DNA of 64,000 nt from Papio anubis. Lineage: Eukaryota > Chordata > Mammalia > Primates > Cercopithecidae. The notes below the pieces were generated by a model, which saw only the letters and a program-made list of their open reading frames with translations, had not been told where the DNA came from and did no database searches. Location: contig NC_044976.1 in the NCBI RefSeq assembly GCF_008728515.1, positions 36,541,376-36,605,375 on the forward strand. The letters run 5' to 3'. The position numbers and the translations under genes are program-made. Every line of letters starts with the position of its first letter. The stretch's first letter is position 1. This document shows, in pieces, positions 1-10,885 of the stretch.

Positions 1-175
1 GGGTTACCCAGTTGAAGGGATATGAGAAACACAGAAGGGAGCTGTGTTGGTTCAGATGAAGCCATCCTAAGCCATTGAGCCTCTTAGCCCACTTTCAATT
101 CCTAGTAGATGCATGAGGAAACCCAGCCAGGATCAGTCAATCCTGTCCCAGATTGGCAGAAAGCAGACTCAAATT

Positions 176-459
176 GGCTGGGTGTGGTGGCTCATGTCTG
201 TAATCCCAGCACTTTGGGAGGCTGAGGCGGCAGATCACCTTAGGTCAAGAGTTCAAGACCAGCCTCGCCAACATGGTGAAACCCCATCTCTACGGAAAAT
301 ACAAAAATTAACCAGGCGTGGTGGTGCACCCCTGTAATCCCAGTTACTCAGGGGGCTGAGGCAGGAGAATCACTTGAACCCTGGAGGCAGAGGTTGCAGT
401 GAGCTGAGATCATGCCACTGAGCAAGACTCTGTCTCAAAAAAGCAAAAAGAAAAAAAAA
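176..459 (+). mobile_element. Alu (AluS-like), full length with an internal deletion
   Basis: This is a 7SL-derived SINE that starts at the 'ggctgggtgtggtggctc' head and ends in an A-rich tail. A perfect 14-bp target duplication (aagcagactcaaat) lies at 161-174 and 460-473, so both ends are exact. The right arm lacks about 20 bases just before the 'agcaagactctgtctc' end, where the 'cactccagcctgg' box normally sits. The copy is non-autonomous and old enough to carry many CpG changes. Confidence 0.95.
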
Positions 460-473
460 AAGCAGACTCAAAT

Positions 474-1027
474 AGACAGAACACCTAGCTGACCTATAGA
501 CTTATGAGCAATAATAAATGGCTGTTTTGTAAAGCCACTATGTTTTGGGATGCTTTGTTACTCAGCAAGAGGTAACTGATAGAGTAACTGTAGCTAACTG
601 ATGCTCAATCATTCAACATGCCTCTGTGGAGTGCCTAGTTTGATCCTGTGTGATTGTGTATAGCTCTGTGAAGACTTTTCTTACCTGCCACCATACTGGT
701 TCTGTTGGTGTGAACAATATTCTACTTCAGTGTCCTTGTCCAGAACTTCATATTCCTGCTGGGACTAGAGCTGCCCTAATGTGTGCATTGACTTGGTTGG
801 GCTACTTACCCCTGCTTAGTTCTTTTTAGCCTCACACTTGCTGAATTCCTGCTTTGACTGGACAAATCACTTGTAATCACTATACATCACCTAGAGCACT
901 TCTCAGCACCTAGGTGTCCACTCTTGGTCACACTGGACCTGTCTGGGTTTGGACACTGGCCTGAAGTGTGCATATGTTCATTGCCTTCCTTTAGACACTG
1001 CATTGACAACTGGATGAAGAATTATCC
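474..1027. other. Unique sequence, nothing recognised
   Basis: I see no gene, RNA or repeat that I can name in this stretch. Base composition is ordinary, and no open frame has coding character. Confidence 0.5.
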
Positions 1028-1371
1028 TGACTGGCTGGCTTAAAAAACAATGTATGTCCTCACAGTTCTGGAGGCTGGAAGTCCATGATCAAGGTTTCAG
1101 CAGGGTTGATTTTTTTCTGAGGCTTCCCACCTCAGCTTATTGATCTTCTCCCTGTGAATTTGTGTCACCTTCCCATTGTATGTGTCTATGTCCTCATCTC
1201 CTCTTCTTGTAAGGACAAAAGGCATATTGAGTTAGGGTCTATCCTAATAACTTCGTTTTAACTTAACTATCTCTTTAGAGATCCCATCTTCAAAAACAGT
1301 CCCATTGTGAGGTACTGGGAATTAGGATTTTAACATATTAATTTTGGAAGGACACAGCTCAGCCCAAAACA
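1028..1371 (-). mobile_element. MLT1A-like LTR (ERVL-MaLR), truncated
   Basis: Read on the minus strand, it starts with the MaLR head ('tgttttgggctgagctgtg') and ends near the 'cctccagaactgtgagg' box. The last ~50 bases of the LTR are missing or decayed at the low-coordinate end. It is an ancient solo LTR with no internal region. Confidence 0.8.
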
Positions 1372-1839
1372 CTCCCCAAATCCCCATGATGCTCACTCTA
1401 GCTTTCTTTGTCTCCCTCTGACCTATGCATTTGAGGTCTCCGCATGCTGGGCCTCCAAGGCTCCTGAGCTGTAACGGTTATGTTTACATGCATATTGTTC
1501 CCTGCATATAGTTTCTTGGTCATTGAGGTGACAATGCCCAGTTTTCATTTGTACCTAATTGGCTTTCATACTTATTAGCAATAGTAGTTTTGGTAGTATT
1601 TGCTGAAATGAAGAGGCACGAGTCATGTGAATGTAAACTGCTAGGACCAGATCCACAGAGCCACTTCCCAGAGGGTGCAGTAGCTGCTTTTCCCACATTC
1701 AGCCTGCAAAAGGCCAGGGTTCAAGTGGTGTATGCTTGGAGGTGGTGCTGCAAGAGGCAGGGTCTATGTCAGTCCCAGAGGAACCACAAGTTTCTCGGAT
1801 AAGAAGCAGCCAACACCCAGGAAACAGCACGGAATCACA
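1372..1839. other. Unique sequence, nothing recognised
   Basis: No gene or repeat is recognised. The 70-codon frame that starts at 1590 has no recognisable domain and is treated as chance. Confidence 0.45.
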
Positions 1840-2030
1840 GAAAGCTTCAGAATGAGGTAGAGCTATGTTTGATCCCAGCTCCACCAGCTGCTACTATGGC
1901 CTTGGACAAACCATTTTACTTCTCTGGACCCCAGTCACCTCATCTGTAAAGCAGGGAAAGAACCTCCTACCTCACAGAGCTAGTAGTAAAGCTAGTAGTG
2001 CCAAGCTCTGTGCCCAGCCCATATCTCACT
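1840..2030 (+). repeat. MIR SINE (core and 3' half)
   Basis: The order 'gatcccagctccaccagctgctactatggcc' -> 'ttggacaaaccatttta' -> 'cctcatctgtaaagcaggg' -> 'cctcacagagc' follows the plus-strand MIR consensus: tRNA-like part, core, then L2-like tail. The copy is strongly diverged, as expected for a Mesozoic SINE. Confidence 0.8.
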
Positions 2031-2163
2031 GAAAGGAGAACAGACTCTGAGCAGGGAAGACAGGAGAGGCCCATCTGCAACCTTTTGGGGATACTGACAT
2101 CTCATGGAGTGGTTGAATAACATCAGTCTGAAAGCCTATTCAGAATTTTCTCTTTCTTTAAGC

Positions 2164-2378
2164 TCCCTCTACTTGTGTGTGTATATACTTGTACGTGTAT
2201 ATACATCCATATACACGTATATACATTGTATATACAATCCTGTATGGATGTATATACACGTACAAGTATATACACACACAAGTACGTATGGATGTATATA
2301 CACGTACAAGTATATACACACACAAGTACGTATGGATGTATATACACGTACAAGTATATACACACACAAGTAGAGGGA
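2164..2378. repeat. 44-bp tandem repeat (x3) plus a 48-bp perfect inverted copy
   Basis: Three head-to-tail 44-bp units lie at 2242-2285, 2286-2329 and 2330-2373, beginning 'gtatggatgtatatacacg' and rich in alternating purine-pyrimidine. A reverse-complement copy lies at 2164-2211 and matches 2331-2378 base for base over 48 bp. The left arm also pairs with unit 1 across a spacer of only 31 bases, which itself contains a 14-bp palindrome at 2225-2238. The overlapping open frames on both strands, up to 123 codons, are products of the repeat and are not genes. Confidence 0.95.
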
Positions 2379-2719
2379 TGGATATATAGGATATACAGGA
2401 TACATACAAACAAGAAGCGCTATCCACAGGCTATGGACACACACATGATTCACAGAGCACACACATCCATGCACAGGGACTTGCACATCCCCAGGCCATC
2501 CCTCCAATACAGATAGATACATGTGCACAAGTGTGCACACACAGACACCAACACTCCCAGGCCCAGTTCATCATGGCTGTCTCTCTTCATAAAATGAGAC
2601 TCTCGATTCATCATGATACGGTTTCCAATCACCAGGTCTTGTTTCCCCCACAGTATATCTAAAATTAAATACAAAGAGGGGAAAAACCCAAGCCAAGAGT
2701 AGGAAGCCATACGTACAGA

Positions 2720-3110
2720 TTGCAATCACCACACAATGTTGCTGGTTGAAAGAAATGGATGTTGCGCATTGAATGTTAAAAATTGTGTTGAATTAGATAA
2801 GAAAATCCCGTGTAGACTTTGTTAATGATTCATAATCAGCTAATAAGCTCATCTTGAGGAGAATAATGATCCGCGGACCTGTTGGCTCGTTTATCACTGT
2901 GTTTTACAACATTGGCAAAGAAACTAATTAAATCCCCGCATCATTACAGAGAATCCCTTTTAATAGAGATACAATGATGCACTAGAGGCTACAGATTACA
3001 CTGCAAATTGTACCAGGAGATTTTGGACAGCGGGTTTTAATTAACATGTGAGCCAGGAGCAGCTCGTTTAAATAATAACCAGCGCTGGAACCATCTGCAA
3101 GTAGGAGACA
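2720..3110. promoter_or_regulatory. Candidate conserved enhancer-like block (TAAT-rich, repeat-free)
   Basis: No interspersed repeat is recognisable here. The sequence is AT-rich yet not simple, with homeodomain-type motifs at 2925-2933 (taattaaat) and 3035-3045 (ttttaattaac), several ATTA or TAAT cores, and retained CpGs (gatccgcgg near 2870). This texture is typical of developmental enhancers in gene deserts. Enhancer function is inferred from composition alone. Confidence 0.3.
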
Positions 3111-4590
3111 GGCGGCAGGAGGAGGTGGGACTGAGACCTGGGAGGCAAGTAGTGCATAGGCTGTGGCTAGGGAGTGTTTTGGAGTCAGTGTTCTGGGGAG
3201 ATTGGAGAAACTGAGGCGGGGCTCAGCTCCAGAAGGCAAGAGAGAAACAAGAACTGGGGCATATTGGGGTCGAGAATCAGACAAGGTAAAGGAATGCAGC
3301 TGTTGCTGGGGAATTTGGAAGCTGGGTCCACATTGATGGTGGCGGCAGAGCCAGATGAGCTCTTGGTAAAGCACCCCCCATTTTCCATGTGGAAAGACAA
3401 AACTAAGACCATGCAACGAATGAGCATTCACCACAGACCGCTGCCTCGTGTGGATTCCATCTCTTGGCATGCCAGTCAGCTCAGCACGTTGCTAAGACCT
3501 GCTGGAAGGCAGGCTGGGCAGGTGCCTTGAGTGGGATCCAGCCCTCTTGATTTTACTTGGAAGTGAGGAACAGCTTAAGTGGCACAGCCAGTGAGCCCTT
3601 GGTAACCAGAGTCCGACACTTTCCTTCCATGGTCTTCTGTAGTCTGGCTTTCAAAGGGAAACTTCGGCCAGAGGCCAGCAGACACACAGAAGTACCAGTG
3701 GGCACAAAGGCAGAAAACTGAAGAGTGAAGCAAGAAACTGTTGGCTATGAGTGGCACACACATTCTTGGAAATGAGTTCCTGACATAGGGCAAACTTTAT
3801 GCCTTTAGGGCAAATGTTCATCCTCCTGGGAGGCCCGAAGGCTCTCCTGGAGACGCTGCTCCTGCTGAGCTGAACTTCCTGAGGGCACAGGCCTATTTGG
3901 GGACTGCCTGGGTCACATGGCAACTCCTTGGCCTTAGCTTGAACTGCTTGTCGTTAATCTTTCTTGGCAGTCCCCAAGTCTTGGTACTTCTCTGTTCCCT
4001 CTTCAAGATCCACCCTTTCCTTCCCAGGCTGAGGCTCAATGCTGAGGTGGCCTGTGCCACAGGCAGCATCACAGTCTTCAAAGAGGCTTTTCTGACAGTT
4101 GTGGAGAAGATCAAGTACCTGCACAGGCAAGAGGCGAGAAGGAGTTCTTTCCAAGTTCACGTCCTTCTCTTGGAGAAAACAAGCTGAAGGCTTCCTCCAC
4201 TGTGGCTTGTATATTATTATTATTTTAAGATCAGCAGCAAAATGATTCATAAAACCTTGGAAACAGAGTTAGTGTAAAGCCTCAAAGAACAAGAGCTCAT
4301 TGTGCACTGCGACTCCCACCTGATGTTCTGCCAAAGGCGTGATACAGGCTTCTTTGAGATGGAGCTGCACCCGACAGTCGCTTCCCAGTCTGCACTGCTC
4401 CTGAGCTCCCATGGCAACACCAGGAGGATTAGCCCAGCATCCTGTTAGCATCCCTTCATCACTAAGCAGTACCCACCTTGTACATAGGCCCCGGGATCAT
4501 CCCAGGGCTAGGACACTATTTGTATATTGAAGGTACTGCCAACACCATGCACACAGGCTTTTCAAGCTCAACTCAACCCCACCATGCCTG

Positions 4591-4593
<3 letters not shown>
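3111..4593. other. Unique sequence, no gene seen
   Basis: I recognise no repeat and no exon. The open frames (up to 162 codons on minus, 2982-3470) overlap each other on both strands and show no domain, so they are treated as chance. Confidence 0.45.

Positions 4594-4639
<46 letters not shown>
4594..4639. repeat. (AC)n microsatellite, 46 bp
   Basis: Uninterrupted AC dinucleotides run from 4594 to 4639, flanked by 'gtat' and 'gcatag'. It is likely polymorphic and could form Z-DNA. Confidence 0.98.
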
Positions 4640-4642
<3 letters not shown>

Positions 4643-5584
4643 TAGAGGTACCTGCATAAGCATGCGCATGTTAATCCCTCTCACCCTCTTTCCACTCTTG
4701 AGACTGAGAGTTCTGAACCACTGGGTCCTCCTCCTCCTCTTGTCTTAGCCCATCTGGGTCAGTTGTCTCACATGGGCCACATGTCCCACATCCTTCCATC
4801 TTCTCTGTCCCCTCATACTCACATGGCTGCAGAGTAAACAGCAGTCGGATTGGGAGTAAGTCAGATGCCATGTAGCTCAACCGCCTCACTTTATAGAAGA
4901 GGAGAGAGGGGGTGCAGATCAGAAGGAAGGAACCTGTTATCATGCATGTCACAATGGTAAGCAGGACCAGAGTTCGCTTACTCCCAGGCAGGCACTATTC
5001 CACCGTGCAATAAAAGGGTCTCTTGTCACCCTCTCAGCTGCCTGCCTCTTTGGGATTTTTCAGCAAAACCAGCACAATTACTTCCTATCTGGTCTCTACC
5101 TCCCAACCCACCCTATCCACTAGACTCTTCAGCTATCTGAAGCTATCAGAACCTCCAGCATGGCTTAGATAGGGAGTCAGGTCCAGGGACTTCAAATATG
5201 GGAGGGACTTTCAAGGTTACCTGGTCCAACCTGCTCATTTTGATAAAGAAGGAGATTGAGGCTCTGGGAGGTTGGGGAGTGGTGGTGGATGGATGACCTT
5301 GACCACTGGTCCAACTTTTGGGAAGACTAACAAAATACTCAGTCCCAGAAACAGTCGTTATCACATTATTGCAAAAGCTGCTGCTGCCTTTGATCAACAG
5401 AGACAGGGCAGGTGGCTGCTACCTAGGCTGAGCCCCAGCCTTGTGCAATGGCTGGAGGGTCCAGGGCAACTTTCTTCCATGCAGTGCCTACAGATGAGCA
5501 TCTCCCTCTGTTTTTTCTAATGGTGCCCTGGGGCCAACCAGCAATTCTAGGCAGCCAGATCCCTACCTTACAATGTAGGTAGGA
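4640..5584. other. Unique sequence, no gene seen
   Basis: No repeat is confidently named. Around 5180-5270 a stretch with 'ggagattgaggctctggga' resembles an old SINE, but the match is too weak to assign. Confidence 0.4.
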
Positions 5585-5660
5585 AGCTGATGGCAGTATG
5601 CACTCTGGAGTCAGCCAGACCTGGGTTTAAATACCACTTCACCCCTAATTCAGCTCTAGC
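5585..5660 (+). repeat. MIR fragment (5' part)
   Basis: 'cactctggagtcagccaga' followed by 'cctgggtttaaatacc' matches the head of the MIR core. Sequence beyond about 5660 no longer follows MIR. Confidence 0.6.
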
Positions 5661-5667
5661 ATAGCCA

Positions 5668-5860
5668 CGATTATCAGTGGTGTATTAGAGCTGACTCATG
5701 AGAATTGCTTGTTACGTTTCAGGAATTTTGTGAACCAGTCATTAAACATAGCCATTGTTAAAGTTTAAATGATATAAACTTATATAATTTGTGTCTAAAA
5801 CAAAGGTAACAAACACAAAAAGTCACATCATTTTCTAATTATTTTATTGTTATTTCTACT
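5668..5860. mobile_element. Probable old DNA-transposon fragment (hAT/MER type)
   Basis: The run 'cagtggtgtattagagctg', 'ttttgtgaaccagtcatta' and the AT-rich 3' part recall an interspersed MER-type element. I cannot fix the family or the ends. Confidence 0.35.
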
Positions 5861-6075
5861 CTAGAGATAGTACTCTGGAGGCTGTGTCTGCTGTATCTGG
5901 AGGGAGGAAATGTTATATAATGGTGTAGTAACCCATGTCTCTTCCCAACCCCATGTGCAGGGATGTCACCTTAGTAGCCTGCCGTCGGCCAAGGTGAGAG
6001 TATTTACACCATGGAAATCAGGAAAGACTACACATGCAGGCTTCATTTTTGTTTTTATTTTTTTTTTTTTTGAGA

Positions 6076-6158
6076 GCTGGTTATTGCATGTTTACTGGCA
6101 CGCCCATAATTGTATGTACTTGACCCTTCCAACAACGCTATGAGGTAGGGATTCTTGT
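6076..6158 (-). repeat. MIR SINE, left part (split by an Alu)
   Basis: 'caacaacgctatgaggtag' is the reverse complement of the MIR 'cctacctcatagggttgttg' box. The element resumes after the Alu at 6474. Confidence 0.75.
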
Positions 6159-6473
6159 GTTTTTTGGTTTTGTTTTTGTTTTTTGTCTTTTTTCGAGATG
6201 GAGTCTTGCTCTGTTGCCAGGCTGGAGTGCAGTGGCATGATCTTGGCTCCCTGCAACCTCTGCCTCCCGGATTTAAGCGATTCCCCTGCCTCAGCCTCCC
6301 GAGTAGCTGGGACTATAGGCGCCTGCCACCACACCTGGCTAATTCTTTGTATTTTAGTAGAGACGGTGTTTCACCATGTTGGCCAGGATGGTCTCGATCT
6401 CCTGACCTCATGATCCACCTGCCTTGGCCTCCCAAAGTGCTGGGATTACAGGCATGAGCCACGGCGCCTGGCT
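6159..6473 (-). mobile_element. Alu (AluS), full length, inserted in a MIR
   Basis: The poly-T head and the 'gagatggagtcttgctctg' start identify a minus-strand Alu. An 11-bp target duplication (gggattcttgt) at 6148-6158 and 6474-6484 defines both ends. The duplicated bases are MIR sequence, so the Alu postdates the MIR. Confidence 0.95.
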
Positions 6474-6605
6474 GGGATTCTTGTTTTATAAGGAGGAAAC
6501 TGAGGCTTAGAAAGTGAAGCGACATCTCCAAGGTCATCCAGCTGGTGGGTCTTAGAACTACAAACTGAACTCACCTATGTTTTATGGTTCCAAGTCCAGC
6601 ACTTT
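6474..6605 (-). repeat. MIR SINE, right part (after the Alu)
   Basis: 'ggaggaaactgaggctta' followed by 'ccaaggtcatccagctggt' is the minus-strand MIR core. It continues the fragment at 6076-6158. Confidence 0.85.
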
Positions 6606-6821
6606 TTTTGTAAATTTGAATTTTCACCTTGAGCCGAGTGTGATTGCAACACTATTCTCTTCCGGGCTCTGGCTGGCAGGAGGCCTTCCTCCAGTGACTG
6701 ACACGCAGGACTGTGGTGTGGCTGCAGCTGCTGTGCAGGTCCTTGCAGATCTAAGGGTGGTGGCAGGGACAGAATGTCCAGAAAGCCATGTGTGCTATGG
6801 GAGGATACCTGCTTTGGAGGG

Positions 6822-7022
6822 AAGAAAGACCTGGATTTAAAGCCCGGCTTGATGCTGCTACCTTTCTGCATCATCCTGAGAAACCTAGAGGCCTGGGTTT
6901 CTCATCTTTATAGCAGGGATAATATCACCTCCCATGGTTGGCTTGAGAATTAAACAAGTGAACATTTCTAAAGCACTTGACATGGTGTTGCCTGCAATAA
7001 GCATGAAATAAATGTTTATTTC
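6822..7022 (+). repeat. MIR SINE (near full length)
   Basis: It runs from 'gacctggatttaaagccc' through 'gggtttctcatctttatag' to 'gcacttgacatggtgttgcc' and 'aataaatgttta', which is the full plus-strand MIR order including the L2-like tail. Confidence 0.8.
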
Positions 7023-7029
7023 CTTTCTT

Positions 7030-7795
7030 CTTTCCTCCACTCATCCTCCCAGTAAAAATTCTCTGTTGTCATCCAGGCCAACGATAGCCTGGGAGCACTG
7101 ATGCAGACAGGCTGCTTCCCTTTGGAGGTTGCATCTTTGGTTTCTATGCCAACCTCTTGGTCCATGTTCTTCCCCATGGCTGGAGCAGCTTGGAGCTTTC
7201 TGCCAGTTGGTGGGATTCTGTGGTGCTGCATTGGGCTTCAGGAGGCTTCAAAGCCAGAGAGGAGAGAAGGTAGGAGAAGCTATAAGAAGCAGGAGTCTAG
7301 GATGCCAAAAGCATGCTCCGCCCCTGCCTGCCTTCACTGTCTCACCCACTTGCCTTCCTCCTCCTCACCACTTGACATTCCCTGCTGCTGCATAGAGGTC
7401 ATCAATGCATGGCTCTGGTCTGACTCTGTCCTGAGGCACCACCATGGCTGCCACCACTGCTAAAGCCACGATGCCCAGAGCAGCAGATGTGGCCACTAGA
7501 GGTTCTGCCATGTCCAGAGTCTGGCCACTGGGGACCCACACTCAGCATAGTGTGGCTAAAGACCTCTTTCCCCATCTCCCTCCCTTCCGCTCTAGCTTCC
7601 CAATCATAAACCTATCCATACCCAATCTCAGGCCTGTCTTCTTTCATCTCATCTGGGAGGCAGAGCCGACCTTCCTGTTTTTCTGGCCAGGCAGACTCTG
7701 CATCCAGTCCCCAGCATCCTGTCAATCCTGCTCTGACAATCACCTCCACTCTGTCTCAGAGCTCCAACCTCACTCCTCTCCCTCTCTCCTGGCTA
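7030..7795. other. Unique sequence, no gene seen
   Basis: No repeat or exon is recognised. It is pyrimidine-rich towards the right, and the upstream part of the neighbouring L2 may extend into it. Confidence 0.4.
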
Positions 7796-7799
7796 GTTC

Positions 7800-9050
7800 T
7801 TCTTGGATTGGATTATGAACAAACAGAACATTTTTCATCTAAAAATAAAATCCGCCTCCCTCAACTCAATGATTATTTATCCTCATTGCCTTTTTTCTTT
7901 TTTCTCTCCTTTTCAAAGCCAGATTCTTGGAAGGGTGGGCATCGTCTCCACTTCCTTATCTCCCTCTCCCTTCTCTCCCCATCACATTCCAATTTTCACT
8001 CCCACGGAAACCAATCTCATTAAGGCCTCCATGTTGCTTCGTCTGAATCTAATGATTATTTTCAGCCTTCCCAGGACCTCTCTGAGCCTATTTGACACCT
8101 GACCACTCTCCTTTTTTTGGAAGCCCTCTCCTACCTCATGCGCAGTGTCCTGGGTCTCCTCTCATCTCTCTGACTCCTCTTCCGACCCCTCTGCTTCGGC
8201 CCTTCCTACCCCTTCATTGTTGGTGATCCTCAAGGTTCTGCGCCCAGAACTCCTCTCTTCCTACCATAAACACCTTCCCTAAGCACTCACATCCCTCCCT
8301 CCTTCCATGGGCTCTGATGACTCCCCAGGCCAAATTTCTTTCCTGACTTCAGACCTGAAGTCAGCATGCCCATCCCAGTATGGTGAGACTCAGCAGTTCA
8401 AGCTCAGTAGGTCTGAAAAGTGATCGCTCTCCCCTTGATGCTCTCCTTCCTGCTGTGTTCCACTCAGCAAGGCATCCCTCCAGGCACCCACATAAGAAAC
8501 TGGATGCTCTCCCAGGTTCCTCTTTTTTTCTTGTCTCGTAGCTCATCCAGTTCTATTGACTCTGTCTCTTTAAAACCCCTCAAATGTATCTCCTTCTGTC
8601 TGTTCCTACTGCCGCCCCACTGGCTTCTCATCCAGAGTATTTCCGCAGTCCCTTAACTGGGCTCAACATCAGGTCTTCCTCTTCTTCAACCTTTTCTACC
8701 ACTGCCCAACTGAAATGCAGATGTCAGTTGTGTGAAATTCTTCGGTGACCCTTCAGCTGCTTTCGGGTAGGCTGCAAAGTCCTTATCATGGAATGCAAGG
8801 CTCATGCAATTTCACCCCACCCATCTTCTCACTCTTGTCTCTTGTTACAAACTCTTTCAGACTTTAGTTCTAATCATGCTGATCTCTTGCAGTACCCTGA
8901 ATATAGCATGGTTACCCTTACCTGAAACATAAGCTCTATACAGACAAAGATTTGGGACTCTTTTGTTCACTGTTGCATCTCCAGCCCCTAGAATAGTGCC
9001 TGTCAGAGAGAGCCAGTGAGTAAATATCGGTGGGGTAAATGAATGAATAC
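7800..9050 (+). mobile_element. L2 (LINE) fossil, RT-downstream region through 3' UTR
   Basis: The order of decayed L2 landmarks is preserved: 'gagcctatttgacacctgac' (RT core region), 'gttggtgatcctcaaggttc', 'gatgactccccaggccaaat', the 'tgctgatc...caccccaccc' segment, then the 3' UTR 'gttcactgttgcatctccag', 'ccctagaatagtgcctg' and 'tgaatgaatacc'. The reading frame is destroyed by stops and indels, so no protein is made. Confidence 0.75.
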
Positions 9051-9104
9051 CTTCTTGTCTTCTCCCTTGGAGATTCTTCTCCCACTTAGACAGCTCAGAT
9101 ATTC

Positions 9105-9300
9105 CCCCTCCTCTAAAAGCCTTCCCACGCCTCATTGGCTGGGACAGTGATGTGCGCTCTCCTCCCACAGCATCCTCAGTGTCCCTGCCATATTGTTTAT
9201 GTCTTTTCTTCAGAGCTGTGTCTCGTGTCTAGGAATCCCCACCGCCAAGCACAGAGCTTGACACCCAGGAGGCACTTGCACAATAACTGTTGAGTAAATG
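9105..9300 (+). mobile_element. L2 3' end fragment
   Basis: 'tcccacgcctcattgg' and 'gccatattgtttatgtc' lead to the L2 3' terminus 'aggaggcacttgcacaataa', 'ctgttgagtaaatg'. It lies directly downstream of another L2 end. Confidence 0.7.
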
Positions 9301-10490
9301 CTGTACAGGATGGGGGCTAACCCATTTCAAGCCCACCTCTCTTTGTGCAGGCATTATTCCCTTTCCTCAGTGACCATAACCCCCAGTTCAGGCGCCTCCC
9401 TGATGTTCTCATCATGATCCTTTGTGGCTTCTGCATCCCTACAGGGACTTTTCAGGGTCAACGAGGCTTGTAAACTCTCATTTGATGCAGCTGAGGGCAT
9501 CACTGTTCAAAAGTTCCTCTCTGAGGAGCTGGAATTGTGGAGACTTGGTCAATGGTGCCGGGTCTTTCTGGTTTCTGCCTGAGAGGATTCAATACAGGAC
9601 TTCATCTCCTTGGGGAAGGGATCCCCAAGATCTAGGCAAGGAAAGGATCAGAGTGAGTCTATCCCTACAGACTGGGAGGTGGGAATGCTTCTGTGCTAAC
9701 GAGGACTCAGGATGTTGGCCATGGAAACCAAGGGGGAAGCCCTGCCATACCTTGGAGGAAGGCAGTGACTTGGGGGCACAAAGGAGCCAAGAAGTCACCT
9801 CAAGAACACCAGATGTTGGGCCTCATAAGGCTGCGCAACTAAGTCTGACCCCTGTCTGCTGCTTGGAAGGAAACAGATGCTTATGGCCTCCCTTCCCCCA
9901 TTAGAATGGTCTCCCGGAATGAGAAGATCCCACCTCTGCAGAAGGGCCCTGTTTTTAGCTGCTCAGCCAGCCTGAGGTTGGTCCTGGAATCCCGGTGACC
10001 CCCAAATTCCCTTGCCTTTTCCATATCCTTCTGTTTTGTCCCTCCTGAACCCTGTTTTCATCTTCAGCAGGCTCTCACCCCCCTACTTCTCTTGATTCTC
10101 TTCATTCATCCTCCCAACCTTGACCCCATGGTCAAGGGCTCACAGTCTCCAAGCATCCTTTATGCCCCGACTGCCTGTACTCTGCAAATCCTGAACTCTG
10201 GGAGAACCATTCTCCTGCTTCTTTTCCTTCCTGAGCATAGCCAGGAAGCGTTGCTGATTGAGCCTCCAGAAGATGGTGATTGGGAGGCCCAAGTTGGAGC
10301 CCTCTCTGATCCTTTCATTTTGAGGGCCCCTGGTTGAGAGACCTAGTGTGACTACCCCACACCTTCTCCACTCTCCTCCGGGCACTAGGCTGAGACAAGT
10401 GAAGTCTCCTGGTCTTCTCAGAGAACAAAATAAGGAGAGACTGAAGCTCCTAGTTTCCTTCTTTTCCACATCAAAATTGCTGGGCATCTT
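9301..10490. other. Unique sequence, no gene seen
   Basis: No recognisable gene or RNA lies here. A 160-codon frame at 9422-9904 has no domain that I know and no initiation or splice context that I would trust. The rightmost part may be remote L2 ORF sequence. Confidence 0.35.
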
Positions 10491-10499
10491 TGTTGCTTC

Positions 10500-10885
10500 C
10501 CTTCACCACTGGAGGTAGACTCCCTCTCCTGTTCTGAGGCCAGTCCCTCCTCCTCTTTCGTTATTCTATTCTCACCCAACTCCTGATACCTCTGAGACCT
10601 TCCTCCATCAGTCACCTCCCCTTTCTTGCATTTCCAATCTTTCCCTTTCAGGTGACATTTTCCTAGAATCTTATAAATGTGCTCAGGTCCTCCTGACCCC
10701 CTTGAGTGACTGCTCTATCTCTCTCCATCATTCAACTTGTCACTGCTGCCACTTCCTCACCACCCACTCCTTCCTTAATCCTTGTGCAATCTGGCTTCCG
10801 CCCCCACTTCTCTATGGAAACTGCTCTTCTAATTTCTGTAGCAGCATCCTCATCACCAGATTGAATGTGTTCATGGCCCATAGGA
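10500..10885 (+). mobile_element. L2 ORF2 fragment
   Basis: 'cacttcctcaccacccactc', 'caatctggcttccgccccca' and 'ggaaactgctcttctaa' are the L2 reverse-transcriptase segment that precedes the part seen at 7800-8500. It is frame-broken. Its order relative to 7800 shows that it belongs to a separate insertion. Confidence 0.6.

Noticed and set aside
2242..2373. CRISPR-like array
   Set aside because: The units are contiguous with no spacers, and the DNA is primate.
2123..2540. Overlapping 70-123 codon frames on both strands
   Set aside because: All are translations of the 44-bp repeat and its inverted copy, present in several frames at once.
6155..6457. Proline-rich frames in Alus (also 17151-17417, 19029-19322, 33435-33686)
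   Set aside because: Standard antisense-Alu translations, such as the CLSLPSSWDYR motif.
9422..9904. 160-codon plus frame
   Set aside because: No known domain, no homologue recognised, and no exon signals; chance is the simpler reading.
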